Below the pieces are notes generated by a model that was not told the origin of the DNA, did not search any database, and worked only from the letters and a program-made list of their open reading frames with translations. From positions 124,001 to 188,000 of the forward strand of contig CAOLHI010000733.1 in NCBI GenBank assembly GCA_948474755.1: a stretch of 64,000 bases of DNA. The letters run 5' to 3'. How positions within the stretch are numbered: the first letter of the stretch is position 1; every line of letters begins with the position of its first letter. The position numbers and the translations under genes were made by a program. Shown piece by piece: positions 1-11,314 of the stretch. The stretch is from Ctenosaura bakeri. Taxonomy: Eukaryota > Chordata > Lepidosauria > Squamata > Iguanidae.

Positions 1-483
1 CAGCTAAGGATGGATTGCTGCTCAATTTTTCAGCACCACAAACCCTCTCCTGATGCCCTCTACATACCTAATGAAGGAGACGAGTATGAGAGAGGGCATA
101 TAGGGCTTCTATACCTGTCCACTCCCTTTCCCTCTCTTTTTCCTGACCTGGTTTGGACCCTGGGTGCTTGCTCTAACCACTGTGACTCCGACCCCTTCCT
201 AGAGACACACACACATTTGGATATCTGTGATTTTTTCCCCACTTTTGCAGGGGTCCTGTGCCCCAAACCCTAGTGAAAGTGGAGGACCAACTGTATTTTA
301 TTCCTGATTGAGCTATGCCACTCATATTCATTCTGAAGTTCCTACATTGCCAGAGTATAATCAACAGTGGAGCTATATAGGCTGCATATTGCTGTCATAT
401 GGTTTGAGTGGTCCACCCATGATGAATGAATGTATTTGCCCCCAAAGAACCTCCAAGTGATAATGTAAAGAAGCATTACTCAC

Positions 484-756
484 AGTGCACATCCACAGTT
501 ACTGCTTGAGAGGAAGTACATCCAACCCAGTTACATGCTTCACATTTATAAGAGGTTGGTGGTCCATATGTTGCAGGAAAGGTCAGTAGTTTTGGACCAC
601 TGTACCTAAGTTCAACTGTATGGGAATCTGACTTGGCCCAGTTGTACCAGTTGTCATCAGGCAAACTTCTTCTCACGGAGCAGTTCAATCTGACAGTATC
701 TCCTTCCTTAATGGGTATATCATTTAAAATAACAAGCTGGACACCTAGAGGATTAT
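484..756 (-). CDS. CD22-like third Ig domain exon
   Basis: This is a 273-base exon with acceptor TTTGATTTTCCAG and donor GTGAGT, phase 1 at both ends. It encodes HNPLGVQLVILND, IKEGDTVRLNCSV, WYNWAK, and YKCEACNWVGCTSSQ, ending VTVDVH. The N-terminal part fits CD22 domain 3 and the CEACNWVGC motif also resembles CAACNSWCSW of CD22 domain 5, so in a domain-loss lineage this exon could be either. The next exon lies left of the window. Confidence 0.85.
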
Positions 757-3442
757 CTGGAAAATCAAATCAATGCATTTCTTTGTGAAGGAAATAGATC
801 ACAATACTATTACTGTGAATGTACACAGGTAATCAAGAGAGCAAGAAAATATGTTTAAGAACCAGTAGATAAAATAGAGAAGAAACATATGCAAATACAT
901 ATTAGAAACATATTTAGTTAAAATATTTTTCACCAGTCTTCATTTTCATCTGTGTTCAGACCATTTTTATCCAGGAATGACCATACCTGGCAAACCAGAA
1001 GCTCTTAAAAGGAACTTAGATCTACCAAGCCCTCAAGTTATAAGACTGGATCAAGGACTAATTCTAACCTGCACACATGCTCTTTCAAGGGGAGTGCAAC
1101 TCCATGCAGGCCAGCTAAGTGCTTACTTCTTGGTCATGAGAACTACACACCCACAAGGTGTCTTTTCATTTCCCAGTCTCAGCTTCTTGACTCTCATCCA
1201 GCTCATCATGAAATCCAGTCTCTAGTTCAGAACAATCTAACCTGACTGAGATCAAACTATACAGTACTTTTCGCACATATTTTCCATAGAAAATATGTCT
1301 CAGCTATCTGTTTCTTGTAGTATGTTGTCCCCCTTACCTATCTTACATTTAGTATATTTGGTTTTGTGAATGAAATTATGGGCTTAAATTGCAAGTCTGG
1401 TCATTGATAGGTGAGACATACATCTCTGAGGTAATCCGACTGAGGAAGGGAATCGTTCTCTCCTTTAAAACCTATTTTGACCCTCAGATGACATGGAAAA
1501 ATAGAGCTGAGTGTCACCAAAATATGGCTGACATCTCATCCGAGATCTTCTGATTACCTCACCCAACGGGTTCATATAAAATCTTTATTTTAAAAGTTAG
1601 AATTCATGGAGACAAAGGGAAGAATAAATCTTAGAGGACTCCCAGAATAACCTCCACATGGTCTGTTAGAAACCCTCCAGCACCACTTTCAGAAATGAAC
1701 TTCAAAGAAAGTAGTAGAATATATCACCATGTCTTCTACCGCCACCCCCTGACCACAGAAATGGTCCAGCAAAACATAGCGTGATTGATGGCAGCAAACT
1801 CCACACAGATGTTAAGGTGAAGCACAAAGAGTTACCAAATAGTTCTTTGTGCCCCTTCCAAAAGAAAACAGGCACATGCATAAACTAGAGTTATGTGCAT
1901 GTACACCAAGAATGTGATTTCTGCCATGATGGTCTTTACATTCAACCCCACTCAAAGTGCCTTATGCTTCCTCCAGCACATACTCACGTTTCACATCAAG
2001 CTGCAGCGTGCTCTTGGATCTCTGTGACCCATCCTTATTAGTCAGCAAGCATGTCACCTTTTTCCTCTCATCCTCCCATGTTGGTTCAAAGCGCACTGTC
2101 GTCTGAATTGTCCTATTCCCAATGGTTTGTTTTGGTAGATGCTTCTCTAAGCCACGAAGAATCAACATCATGGTCTCATCAGGGCAATGGTAAGATGCTG
2201 AACAGATCACTTTCATTGTCCACAGTTCTTGGGTTCCCACACGCATGGCTTTCATTTTGGGTTCTGGGGGTTTTTCTGAATCCAAAAGATGAAGGGAAGA
2301 ACACTAGTGCATGTTTTGGAAAAAAATGATAACATCAGATGTTTGGTAAATTTAGGCCTGTTCTATCTGATTCTTTATGAACCAGAAGTATGGTCTCAGT
2401 CCACAATGTTTGAATGACCTCAGTAGTCCTACCTAACTTTGAATACATTGGTTGCAATCCTCAACTGGTGTTGTGTACTATAAATCTCCAGACACTGAGT
2501 AATGCATCAACTGTGCAATGCAACTCTTGTGCTGAACGGCCTTATTACACAACTGAATGTGCAATCCAGTGTGAAACAGCACTACATGCACAATCCTGCT
2601 TCTATAAACTGAAGTGAGAAAAGATGTTCTACTTCTATAGGCAAATTTATGCATGCATAAGAAAACCACAGGATTCCAGCCATACCCATGCATGATACTT
2701 GTCAATACAGTTTCCCATTCCAGACTTTGAAAAGGGGTTTCACAGAGCAAAATCCTCAGGCCAGAAGGAAAAGTTCAGTTCAAAGTACTGATTATGGCCT
2801 AAAAAGCCCTATACAGCCACTCTGTCTGAAAGACTGTGTCTGCATCCTAGCATCCTCTCAGTGTAGTGATACACTGTGCCAGTGCTACACAACTCCTTTG
2901 CAGAACGGTAACATTGCACAACATATACCAATGGCAGGGCTCACTGGTGGCCATTGCACGATATACAACAGAAATGCACAACACTAACGAGCAATGCACA
3001 GCTGCAACGTGCAATGTAAAGTTCTTACCTCTAACATGGATTTTTGCGCTCTGGAACCATATGTGTTGTCTATCCTGGTTTTCACCTAAAGTGGTTATTA
3101 TTGCACTGTATATGCCACTATCATTCATGCTGAGTTGAGTAATCATCAGACTGCAGTCTCTTTCGGCTGGATCTCCTACAAACCTCACCCGGCCCTGAAA
3201 GTTAGGACTTGTTAGGTTTTCATGGTCTTCCAAAGTTCTAGAGCTGTCATATAACAGGTGATTGTTGTAGTCAAGCGAAGCGTAGGTCAAAAAAGGTTGA
3301 AAATACCAAACCACAGGAGTGAGGGTATGATTAGCAAAATAAAGTGTTTCATTGATCTGGCAAGGAATCAAGACACAGGATCCTTTCCAGGTCACCAGGC
3401 TTTCAGGGCTTATTGTCAATGGACTTCCATTGCATAAGACAC
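484..3442 (-). CDS. CD22-like (Siglec-2-like) receptor, 5' part (three Ig exons)
   Basis: Three consecutive exons, all with phase-1 borders, encode a V-set and two C2-type Ig domains. They match CD22 in order and at the junctions: WKGSCVLIPC against WEGACVWIPC, RVRFVGD against RVQFLGD, the D1-D2 linker HVREKPPEP against NVSERPFPP, and the D2-D3 linker DVKHNPLG against NVKHTPKL. CD22 is a B-cell inhibitory receptor that binds sialic acid and signals through cytoplasmic ITIMs. The remaining Ig, transmembrane and ITIM exons would be beyond position 1. The signal-peptide exon was not found to the right of 3442. A different CD22/MAG-clade siglec is possible, but the D1-D3 matches favour CD22. Confidence 0.82.
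1988..2275 (-). CDS. CD22-like second Ig domain exon
   Basis: This is a 288-base exon, phase 1 at both ends, with acceptor CTTTTGGATTCAG and donor GTGAGT. It encodes EKPPEPKMKAM, then VICSASYHC (core Cys plus the Cys that bridges to domain 1), and RFEPTWEDERKKVTCLLTNK then STLQLDVK. The last part mirrors [20 protein letters not shown] and DTVQLNVK of CD22 domain 2. The strand-C Trp is not conserved (Leu). Confidence 0.87.
2845..3018. repeat. GCAC-rich dispersed repeat next to the CD22-like V exon
   Basis: ACTGTGCCAGTGCTACACAA, GTAACATTGCACAACATA and AGCAATGCACAGCTGCAACG are iterated GCAC/TGCAATG words. The block shares TGCCAG, AACATTG and GCACGATATA with 56385-56600. It ends about ten bases from the donor of the V exon. 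A related stretch is at 2450-2620. Confidence 0.5.
3029..3442 (-). CDS. CD22-like V-set domain exon
   Basis: The exon is 414 bases with acceptor CTCCATTTCAG and donor GTAAGA. It starts GVLCNGSPL, carries WKGSCVLIPC (inter-domain Cys plus core Cys), NFQGRVRFVGD, RDCSLMI (partner Cys) and MNDSGIYSAII. Potential N-glycosylation sites are NETL, NHTL, NLTS and NDSG. The siglec Arg that contacts sialic acid lies five residues after the Gly of DSG (DSGQLGLR in CD22); here that position is Ile. The frame is fully open. Confidence 0.87.
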
Positions 3443-3759
3443 CTGAAATGGAGAAAGACAAGGAAGACATTGGTCAGCTCTTTCCATCTGCCCAAACTCA
3501 TGGTGGTGATTCACTTCCGTCTTTCTGACACCTTCTATCTGATGGCTGGTGTTCACAGCCTATGTAGACGAAAAGGGGGATCCGGGGGAACTAGGCTGTG
3601 TATTGCCATAGTCTGACATTAGTTTGATAATAGCCTGACAATAGTTTGGCCAGCATCTCAGCCTTCTTTTATTTATTTGTTTATTTGATATGATATAATA
3701 GATATATGATAAAATAGGCCTCATAGAAACCTGCTGGGATGAGTCTCATGATTGGAATG

Positions 3760-4530
3760 TAGTAATAGAGAGGTACAATCTATTTTAGATTAACAGGCCA
3801 AACAGAAAAGGAAGAGGAGTAGCATTATATGTCAAGGATGTATACACCTGTGAAGAGATCCATGACTTTAATCCTTGCATCCAAGTTGAGAGAATCTGGG
3901 TAAAAATTAAAGAGGAAAGAAAAAAAGGGATGCCACTGTGGGATTCTACTACAGACCAGACTGAGAACTTAGATGAAGTCTTCCTAAAACTGGTGACCAC
4001 ACGTTTAGGGGAAAAAGAGAGATAGTGATAATGGGAGATTTCAACTACCTTGATATTTGTTGGTATCTGCTGAGATCTGATCTGATATCTGCTAAGAATA
4101 TCAAGTCCAACAAATTCCTCACTTGTCTTACAGACAAGAAGGTGGAAAACACAGCAAGAGGATCAACTATTTTGAACCTGATCCTTACCAACCATGATGA
4201 CCTGGTTAATGAGATGGAAGTGGTGGAATCCTTAGGTAGGAGTGACCATGTTCTCCTGACCATTGCCCAGGATGGCTGGGACTTAGGAAAGATGTAGCCC
4301 ATATCTATCTAGAGGACATCAGGGGAGCTGTTGCTAACATACAGCATGAACTTGACTCCTCCTCCCCACATTTTCCCAGAGATTAAAAGGAGCATTAATG
4401 ACCACAAATCAAATCTGTACTGTGGATACGTTACCATGAAGAAAAAACAGCACCAGGGAATTTTTCATTGTGGTTCCGTGCAATTGCCAAGCCTGGGGAA
4501 GGAAAACCAGATTATTGATTTGAGCTTTCA
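3760..4530 (+). mobile_element. CR1 LINE fragment, endonuclease region
   Basis: The broken plus-strand frames contain GDFNYLDICW, the AP-endonuclease motif of CR1 ORF2, followed by FLTCLTD, TRGS-like and LGRSDHVLL. Upstream, GVALYVKD and WVKIKEE belong to the same domain. Frame breaks and an in-frame stop show it is dead. It lies upstream of the CD22-like exons. Confidence 0.75.
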
Positions 4531-4580
4531 TTCATTCATTCAGAGAATCTATACTTACAGTAAAAAAATAACAGGAGGGG

Positions 4581-4620
4581 TGGGATGGGATGGGATGGGA
4601 TGGGATGGGATGGGATGGGA
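4581..4620. repeat. (TGGGA)8 microsatellite
   Basis: Eight exact TGGGA units follow a short GGAGGGG run. Confidence 0.95.
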
Positions 4621-5057
4621 TATGGAAAGGAATTCGTCCTAGAAAGGGGAAATGGCTGGCAGATTAATACCTTTACACTACAAAATTTCACTGTACATCT
4701 AATCCCTTTATTCCTCATCAGGTAATCGGGATATGTACCAAAATGTGTCCATAAGCATGGCCTGAACTAATTAAGCGAATGCTTGACACAATTTAGATAT
4801 TGTCATTGACCATTTATTTGGATGCCATATTTTCCACAAATACACTGTGCTCAAAGCTCTTCACAGAAGAGACAGTTGCAATACAACAACAATAACTATA
4901 ATCCATCACAATGCTACATTAGCGATTAGTGAGTTGCTGTCTTTTTTGGAACAAGCAAAGCAGAGGTTAATTCTAAAGTGCAGATGTTCATCTTGATAAT
5001 CCCCACAGACACATTCCCCAAGGAGAATGCAAAAATGCCAACAGCCACAATGATCTA

Positions 5058-5174
5058 TATCAGGGTTTCCCTAGTTCTGGTGTTTTGGATTTCATCTCCC
5101 AGAACTACCAATCACTGGCCAAGTCTTCTGGGAATTGAAGTCCAAAAACCTGGAAGGTTGGGAATCACTGATCT
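5058..5174. mobile_element. hAT-like foldback MITE, older
   Basis: CAGGGTTTCCCTAGTTCTGG on the left and CCTGGAAGGTTGGGAATCACTG on the right enclose inverted TTCATCTCCCAGAACTAC-type and TCTTCTGGGAATTGAAGTCC-type segments. Confidence 0.55.
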
Positions 5175-5192
5175 GTATAAACAAACCAAGGT

Positions 5193-5392
5193 CATTTCAG
5201 CCCTACACCATTATAGTGCTATTATTCCACTTTCAACATCTTGTGGAATTCTGGAGTTTGTAGTTTACTGAAGCCCAAGAGCTCTCTGGCTGAGAACTCT
5301 AAATGCCCCTCCCTAAACTGCAAGCCCCAGGATTCCATAGGATGTTGAAAGTGGAATAATAGCACTATAACAGTGTAGTGCAGAAATAGCCC
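5193..5392. mobile_element. Foldback Harbinger-like MITE (family 1)
   Basis: The left arm is CCATTATAGTGCTATTATTCC and the right arm is GGAATAATAGCACTATAAC, with internal CCACTTTCAACATC and GATGTTGAAAGTGG. Between them are the family's TGGCTGAGAA and CTAAACTGC blocks. Confidence 0.75.
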
Positions 5393-5399
5393 AAATCTG

Positions 5400-7520
5400 A
5401 CTGTTTTCATATCCAATAGGATCAGGTCTTTTGCAATGCCAATGCAGCTCAATTGTTCATTCAAAACAAGCCTGCCCCTTCAATGCTTTGTATTACAACA
5501 ATACAGTTATTTCATTAAAGCTCCATATATTCTTGAAGGGAAAATAATTTCTTTTTCCCTATGCTTCCTTCTTCCCATTTACTGTGTGGATTTCTTTCAA
5601 CTAGGCCCAGAAGTTAATTAGAAAATTGCCACTAGGGTCTGGCAGATGATGCTGTTATCCCTGTTAATCAAAATAACCTGGAACCTTGATGCTATGAGCT
5701 CTGGTACTTGTTAGTTTAAGATTACTTGCCCATCAGTTCCAGAAGAGGATTGCCAACTGACCGGAAAAGCACAGTCTATCCTGCTCCTGTACCCCAGAGC
5801 ACCACTTGCTCTCTAGGAAAAAGATGGTAAAGATATATATGCCTGTCTGTCTGTATATATTGATAGATGATAGAAGATGATAGAAGACAGCATGGAGACA
5901 AACATATTCACCTGTGAACGTTTTCAGATCAAGCTTCTGATAAAGGCACAGGAGCAGTTAGACAAAATAAGCTGGCAATCCTGTGATCCAGAAGTTAACT
6001 CACCAGTATTAAAAATGAAGTGTTACTTTTACCATTAATGTCCCCTCTCTGACAATGCAAAATGGAGGAGGAAAACCAGCTATTCAGAGCACATTAAAAA
6101 GCACACTCACCTGTCAACGTGGAAGGCCAGATCTGACAGTGCTTCTTTGAAGGAATTGAAGTATTTCAGACAGAAGAAACATTTGCTTTTTCCAATGGTG
6201 TGTTTTCCACCCAGACCAAATGTTTGTGTATGTGGGAGAAGTAAGAACTGGCACAGGAACAAGTCAAGGACAGCTATTGGCACCTAAACTTTTTGCCTGA
6301 CTTGCACAGCTAAATGTTCCTATTCCCTCCCACTTCTCTTTCTAGAGTAAATTGCTTCTGCACCCAGGGGAACAGGTTTCATTTATCAGGTGCTACATGA
6401 GACTGGAGATGACAACGTCATAGAATGTTTGGAGGCTCTGGCTACCTAGAGGAAATAGCCTTCTGCCCTGTGACTAAGGCCATTTCTGCACTACACTGTT
6501 ATAGTACTATGATTCCACTTTTAACTTCCTATGGAATCCTGGGGTTTGCAGTTTAGGGAAGGACATTTAGAATTCTCAGTCAAAGAGCCCTTTGGCCTCA
6601 GTAAACTACAAACCCCAGAATTCCACAGGATGCTGAAAGTGGAATAATAGCACTGTGACAGTGTAGCACAGAAATGCCCCTAATCTATGTGTTAGGAGAA
6701 GTTACTGAAAAAGTCTTCAGTTCTCTATGGAACTCTGCAAAAGTGCTGTCAGGCTACCACAGGTTCAGTTTGGAGCCTCTTCCCAACAATTTAATATTCT
6801 CTTTGGACTATCTCTGCCCATTCAAATGGGCCATTGGGAATTCTGGGAAGCAAGTAGTAGGAAAGACATCTTGACTTTGGTTCACAAGCACGACTCTTGG
6901 TTCCCCTTTGGCACTCTGCCCCACAGCATGGTAGCTATGAAACAGAACCAATGGGTTGGCCTTTGGTGTTCTTGTGCCCACCTTCATGCTTTCTTGTGCC
7001 CTTTTAGCATTTTTGTGCTCACCTATGATCAAACTCTGTCTCTCCTGGAATGCCATGTTGCATCTTCCCTCCCACTTGTTCTGCAATCCTTCCTCTCTTT
7101 GTACAACTCTCCTTGGATTCCTGACAAGGCAAACACTGAAGTTATCATTAACAGAACACAGAATCAGATGGGGGGGGGCATTTGTCCTCAGTTGACTAGC
7201 ATAAGCATCAACACTGGGTTGCTGCTGCTAGTGATTTGGGATTGACTGGATAGTTATGTCTATAGAGTGACCTTGGAAATCAGGAAGCTGGGCTTAATCT
7301 GTGCACAGGATACATAGTATAGGAAGGTTACTTTTTTAGTCCACAGCTTCAAGAAGCCTTCATCCAGTGTAGTCACTGGGGGATAATAGTAGTTATAGTT
7401 TTGCCCCAAAAAACATTTCAAGCTGTGAGTCAATGTATTATGTGGAGTGATAGAGCACATAAGAGCAAGATGATTCTAGGCAAAGGGGTTGACATCAGTG
7501 GTAAGAAAGTGAGTTTTGCC
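5400..7520. other. No gene seen (5.4-7.5 kb apart from a MITE)
   Basis: This would be the expected place for the CD22-like first exons. There is a donor-like CAGGTGAGTGTG (minus strand, around 6110), but the preceding ATG frame stops before it, so at best it is a non-coding exon. Another donor (ATAGGTGAGC near 7020, minus) follows MAFQERQSLII, which lacks a signal-peptide core. Confidence 0.35.
6479..6680. mobile_element. Foldback Harbinger-like MITE (family 1)
   Basis: It has GGCCATTTCTGCACTACACT at the left and AGTGTAGCACAGAAATGCC at the right. CTAA occurs on both flanks, consistent with a TAA target duplication. Confidence 0.75.
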
Positions 7521-7527
7521 CATCTAA

Positions 7528-7974
7528 GGCCTTTTCCGCACTTTGATTTAGCAACAGGACAGAGCGCCCTCCGGCGAGGATGTTTGCACTTGGGGGTGAA
7601 CTGGGTCTGAACTAGTTTATGTATGTCCGGACTTCAGCCTGCTCCAGAACGCCCAGAACTGGTGGTTCGCTGTGCTATTGAAAGACCAGTTAAAAGAGGT
7701 CTTTCAATAGGACAGCACACCCCAGTCCGTCGCTGCGCTAATGTGTAGATTTGCAGGCTCACACCAGCACGAGGCTGCAAATCTTCCGGGGGCAGGCTTT
7801 AGGCTGGCAAGCTTCTCCGGTTGGTGGAGAGCCTCCAACAACCGGAAAGCACCATTTTCATCTCCGGAGGAGTGTGTAGCGTGGGCACGCAGTGCTCCGG
7901 ATCAGCCTGGGGGAGCGCACCAGCCTGGTAAGTATCAGAATGTCCTGTTTTCCCCGCAAAGTGCGAAAAAGGCC
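7528..7974. mobile_element. 447-bp Harbinger-like MITE (family 2, copy 1)
   Basis: Terminal inverted repeats GGCCTTTTCCGCACTTT and AAAGTGCGAAAAAGGCC are flanked by TAA on both sides, the 3-bp target duplication typical of PIF/Harbinger. Inside is a second hairpin around CTATTGAAAGACC and GGTCTTTCAATAG. There is no coding capacity. A second copy lies inverted at 48251. Confidence 0.75.
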
Positions 7975-7990
7975 TAAGTCTGGCATCTTC

Positions 7991-8867
7991 TGTTAAGGGA
8001 TTAGTGTGGAGATGAGAAAGGTGTGTTATTTCGGCCATGGCACCCTTAGTGAGGACCCCCAGATATCCTTTTGATATCATTTAATTTGGCCTTAGCTGGA
8101 CTGGCTTGTGATTACCTCACTTCATGTGTTCGCAAAGTTCTCCGGATAAGCACGGACAGAGAAGCGGCTGTTAATGGTTTGCATTCCATTTCTCTTTGTA
8201 GCCAGCACCCAAAACTCACCCGAAGCTTTAGGGAACTTCCCGCCATGGACTCCTCAATAGCCATATGGCTCTCAGGCAAACTACTCTTGTGAGATGGGCC
8301 ATTAACGTCTCGGCCAAAGGTATTGTTGCTACACGCATATCCCATCATGCTCTACCTGACCTCACCAAATCCTTTTGTCCAGCACCGAAACCACTTTTGT
8401 TCCCTTTGGGACTGCCATAGCCGAAAGGCATGATCTTCCCTATAAAAACCCTTCATTTTTAACCGATCCTCAGATCACCTTTGACTGCCATCCCGCCCTG
8501 CCGTTGGTGTGTTTAAGGGACTCCCCTCAGCGCCCCACGCTGAGTCTTCTTCCCTGAATCTCCAACCTCTCCCCAGGACTACGGAACAGGTCGTATTGCC
8601 TCTCCCTGCAACTCTCTTCCTTTTCTAAGTTAGTTAGTCTATGTTTGTCTTCTGTGTTTTGTTCTTAATAAAGAATTGTTATTGTTTGGAAACACCTTTT
8701 TTAGTCACTCTCTAACCCGACGCTGTAGATATAGGGTGAAAGATCTCGTTTAGTTACCCTGCCTCTCACTAGCAAAACAGTGCTCTAAGTCTAATTTCCC
8801 CAAATTTGGCATTTCTAATTGGCAAAGTCAGGCGCCCCTTGCAGGACCCCCAGTTTTCAGGGTAACA
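7991..8867 (+). mobile_element. Solo-LTR-like element with promoter and poly(A) signal
   Basis: TGTTAAGG at the left and GGGTAACA at the right form the TG...CA inverted ends of an LTR. A TATA box (TATAAAAA at 8441) and AATAAA (8667) lie in the right order, about 225 bases apart. A matching target duplication was not seen, so the borders are uncertain; the right border could instead be AAGTCA at 8830. No internal retroviral genes are present in the window. Confidence 0.5.
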
Positions 8868-9409
8868 GGTGTAGCCTTCCAGATACCATTAAACTGCAGT
8901 TCTTTACCGCTGGTATCCTGGTCAGTATGGTATAACTTTATTGATTAGTCAGTTGGCCATATCACAGCAAATAGCATCAAACATTGTAAGTACCCTGGCA
9001 AGCAGTGCGGAGAGATGCCCTCCCCGACAGCAACATCCAGAGATAGCATCCGACCACTGAGATAAGACCAGAAGGTGCTCCTCCGTGTCCCACAGGTCAA
9101 TCTGTGCAGTTTTTCTTTAATCATATGTATTAGGTTGAAGGTACCTACATCCTTTTTTAAAAAAAGAAATATAATCTGCTTCCTGCCTCCGAAAAGCACA
9201 CTTTAACCAATACTTCAGGGCACATTTCCAGGCAAAGCATTCAACCCATATTATTCCAATCCCAAGTCTTAACACTGCTGAAGGCACCCAATTTGGAACT
9301 TCAATTTCCTTTTAAAAACTGATAACACTTGTTCCAACAGGGGCAAAAAACACAAAATTGAAACCGAGATTGCATACAATAATTGTGGGGAAATGGTACA
9401 ATCAATTTT

Positions 9410-9660
9410 AACCTATGGTGACCCTATAATTGAAATATCTCTAAGAGTCCCAGTCTTCAGCTGCCTAGATCAGGTCTTGCAAATTCAGAGCTGTGGTTTG
9501 CTTGATTGAATAGTCTTCCTCTTTTGCTGCTGCCTTCCACCTTAACTAGCTTTATCATCTTTTCCAATCAGTCATGTCATCTTCCAATATGTCCAAAGTA
9601 TGAGCGCCTCAGTTTAGTCTTTTTGGCTTCTGGGGAGTGTCTTTTCAGCAGTCCAGGGAA
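9410..9660 (-). mobile_element. RTE/BovB- or L1-like LINE, C-terminal remnant
   Basis: The minus strand, with stops, reads KKTKLRRSYFGHIGR, LEKMIKLVKVEG and KRGR. This is the C-terminal segment found downstream of the reverse transcriptase in several LINEs (GHI, SLEK, KVEG, RGR pattern). It is clearly decayed. Confidence 0.55.
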
Positions 9661-10037
9661 TCCATAGAATAGAACTCTTCCCCAGCACTAGATTTCAAAA
9701 GTTCATTCTTCACAAACTATTCCACAAACTTAATATGTAATTATCTTCCTTGGAGAAAAAAGTTGCTGAGAAACAATCTCATCTGACCACTATCTCTACT
9801 GCTGCTCTCCTTCTCCAGCACAGTAGGTGGTGCTATATACCAACAGCATCTTAAAAGCCATAACTGGGGAAGCTGTATGGTGCAGGCGGAGACACAGTCA
9901 TATATAACACCTGCTGATCTTTCCTGAACTAAAATTAAAGGCACATGATGTAACTTTTTACTCCCCAGAACACATGGTTGGGCATCTTTTTTGCAATTAC
10001 AAAACAGCACTGTGCTCAAAGACTGAAATTTTAGGAA

Positions 10038-10690
10038 ATACAGTCCACCCTCCACATTCACTAGGGTTGAGGGTGCTGGATTCCCCCCCCCCACAAAAGT
10101 GGAAAAACCACAAATATCAAAACATGGAGGTGCGGTGAAAGGGGCTGAGGCAGGATGGGGAGAACAGGCATTCAGGATCCAAACCAAATCAGAGAAAGGA
10201 GCGCATGGTGGTTGTATACATCCTCTCTCTCACCCATCTCTTCCTTGAGTATAACAAGGCAGTGGCAGAGGGGTTGTAGTACTGAGAAATAGGGCTGCAA
10301 GCTGTCCTTAGGCAGTGGCTGATGGAGAAGGATCAGGGATGGGTTTTTAAAGAGCTGTGTGACTTGGGCCATTTCCGCACTACATTCTTATAGTGCAATT
10401 ATTCCACTTTCAACATCCTATGGAATCCTGGGGTTTGCAGTTTCAGAAGGGGCCGGGCAGCCCCTCCCAAAACTGCAAACCCCAGGATTCCATAGGATGT
10501 TGCAAGTGGAATAATTACACTATAACAGTTTAGTGCAGAAATGATCTTGATCGGAGCCACCAAGCTGGAAGGTTCCTCCTGAAATGAAGCACCTTAAGTG
10601 GAGAAGCAGGGGTTGGAGAAATTCACAAACAATCAGATCCATGAAAGTGAAACTCATAAATGTGAAGGGCTGACAATAGAGAGTCAGACT
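10038..10690. mobile_element. Tigger-like (TcMar) element with nested MITE
   Basis: The left end is TACAGTCCACCCTCCACATT, with a following AAAGTGGAAAAACCACAAATAT block. The right end is AAATGTGAAGGGCTGACA. These are inverted copies of the Tigger-type terminus (CAGT...CCCTCCACATTTG) next to TA. The MITE at 10368 lies inside. Confidence 0.6.
10368..10545. mobile_element. Foldback Harbinger-like MITE (family 1) inside a Tigger-like element
   Basis: Near-perfect arms run GGCCATTTCCGCACTACA to TTTAGTGCAGAAATG, with ACATCCTATGGAATCCTGGG repeated in inverse. It interrupts the Tigger-like element at 10038-10690. Confidence 0.75.
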
Positions 10691-10691
10691 G

Positions 10692-10881
10692 AGGCCATTT
10701 CTGCCCTAGACTGTTATAGTACTACTATTCCACTTTCAACATCTTGTGGAATCCTGGGCTTTCCAGTTTGGAGAGGGGATTTAGAATTCTCATCTTTGGT
10801 CTCAATAAACTACAATCCCCAAAAAAGTAAAATAATAAAGTAAAATAATAGCGCTACAACAGTCCAGTGCAGAAATGACCT
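10692..10881. mobile_element. Foldback Harbinger-like MITE (family 1), decayed
   Basis: The left arm GGCCATTTCTGCCCTAGACT is intact. The right arm is shortened (AGCGCTACAACAGTCCAGTG) and has lost part of the stem to an AAAGTAAAATAATA duplication. Confidence 0.65.
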
Positions 10882-11314
10882 AGATTCAAATTTCAGTTTC
10901 TTCTCTATATTAACTATTTTTCTTCCCAGAATCCCTCTTGTCTCACCACTTTACTGCAAATCCTGGCAGTATCCTTTTTGATTATATCAGAGCATTTTCA
11001 GAACCTGGCTCTAGTGCAAACATTACAACAGTCTTTTTCTACTTGGTGTCTGCCTGATGTTTGGATTTCTGCACCAGATGTGTCAAATGGGACTTCTTTG
11101 CGGCAGGCCCTGAACATTGTGGAAGTCAAGGTGCAGCCATCCTGGGGATGCCCCCTTATTGTAACTGCTTCAGAGCCTGCTGGGCACTAGCAGGAAGGCC
11201 GGCATTCAGCGACCACCATGCCCCATATGTGTTTGATTCCATGCATGGCCATCATGCAGGCCTCTGGGAGTGATATCAGGGTTTCTGCATCAGGGCCAGG
11301 CTCACTTCATTTCA

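Noticed and set aside
4940..5056. Minus-strand hydrophobic frame IIVAVGIFAFSLGNVSVG
   Set aside because: It is a possible membrane segment, but it is isolated, without splice donors or homology, and next to a hAT MITE.
6080..6180. Candidate signal exon for the CD22-like gene (minus, MFLLSEILQFLQ)
   Set aside because: The frame ends in TGA just before the donor CAGGTGAGTG. It could only be a non-coding first exon.
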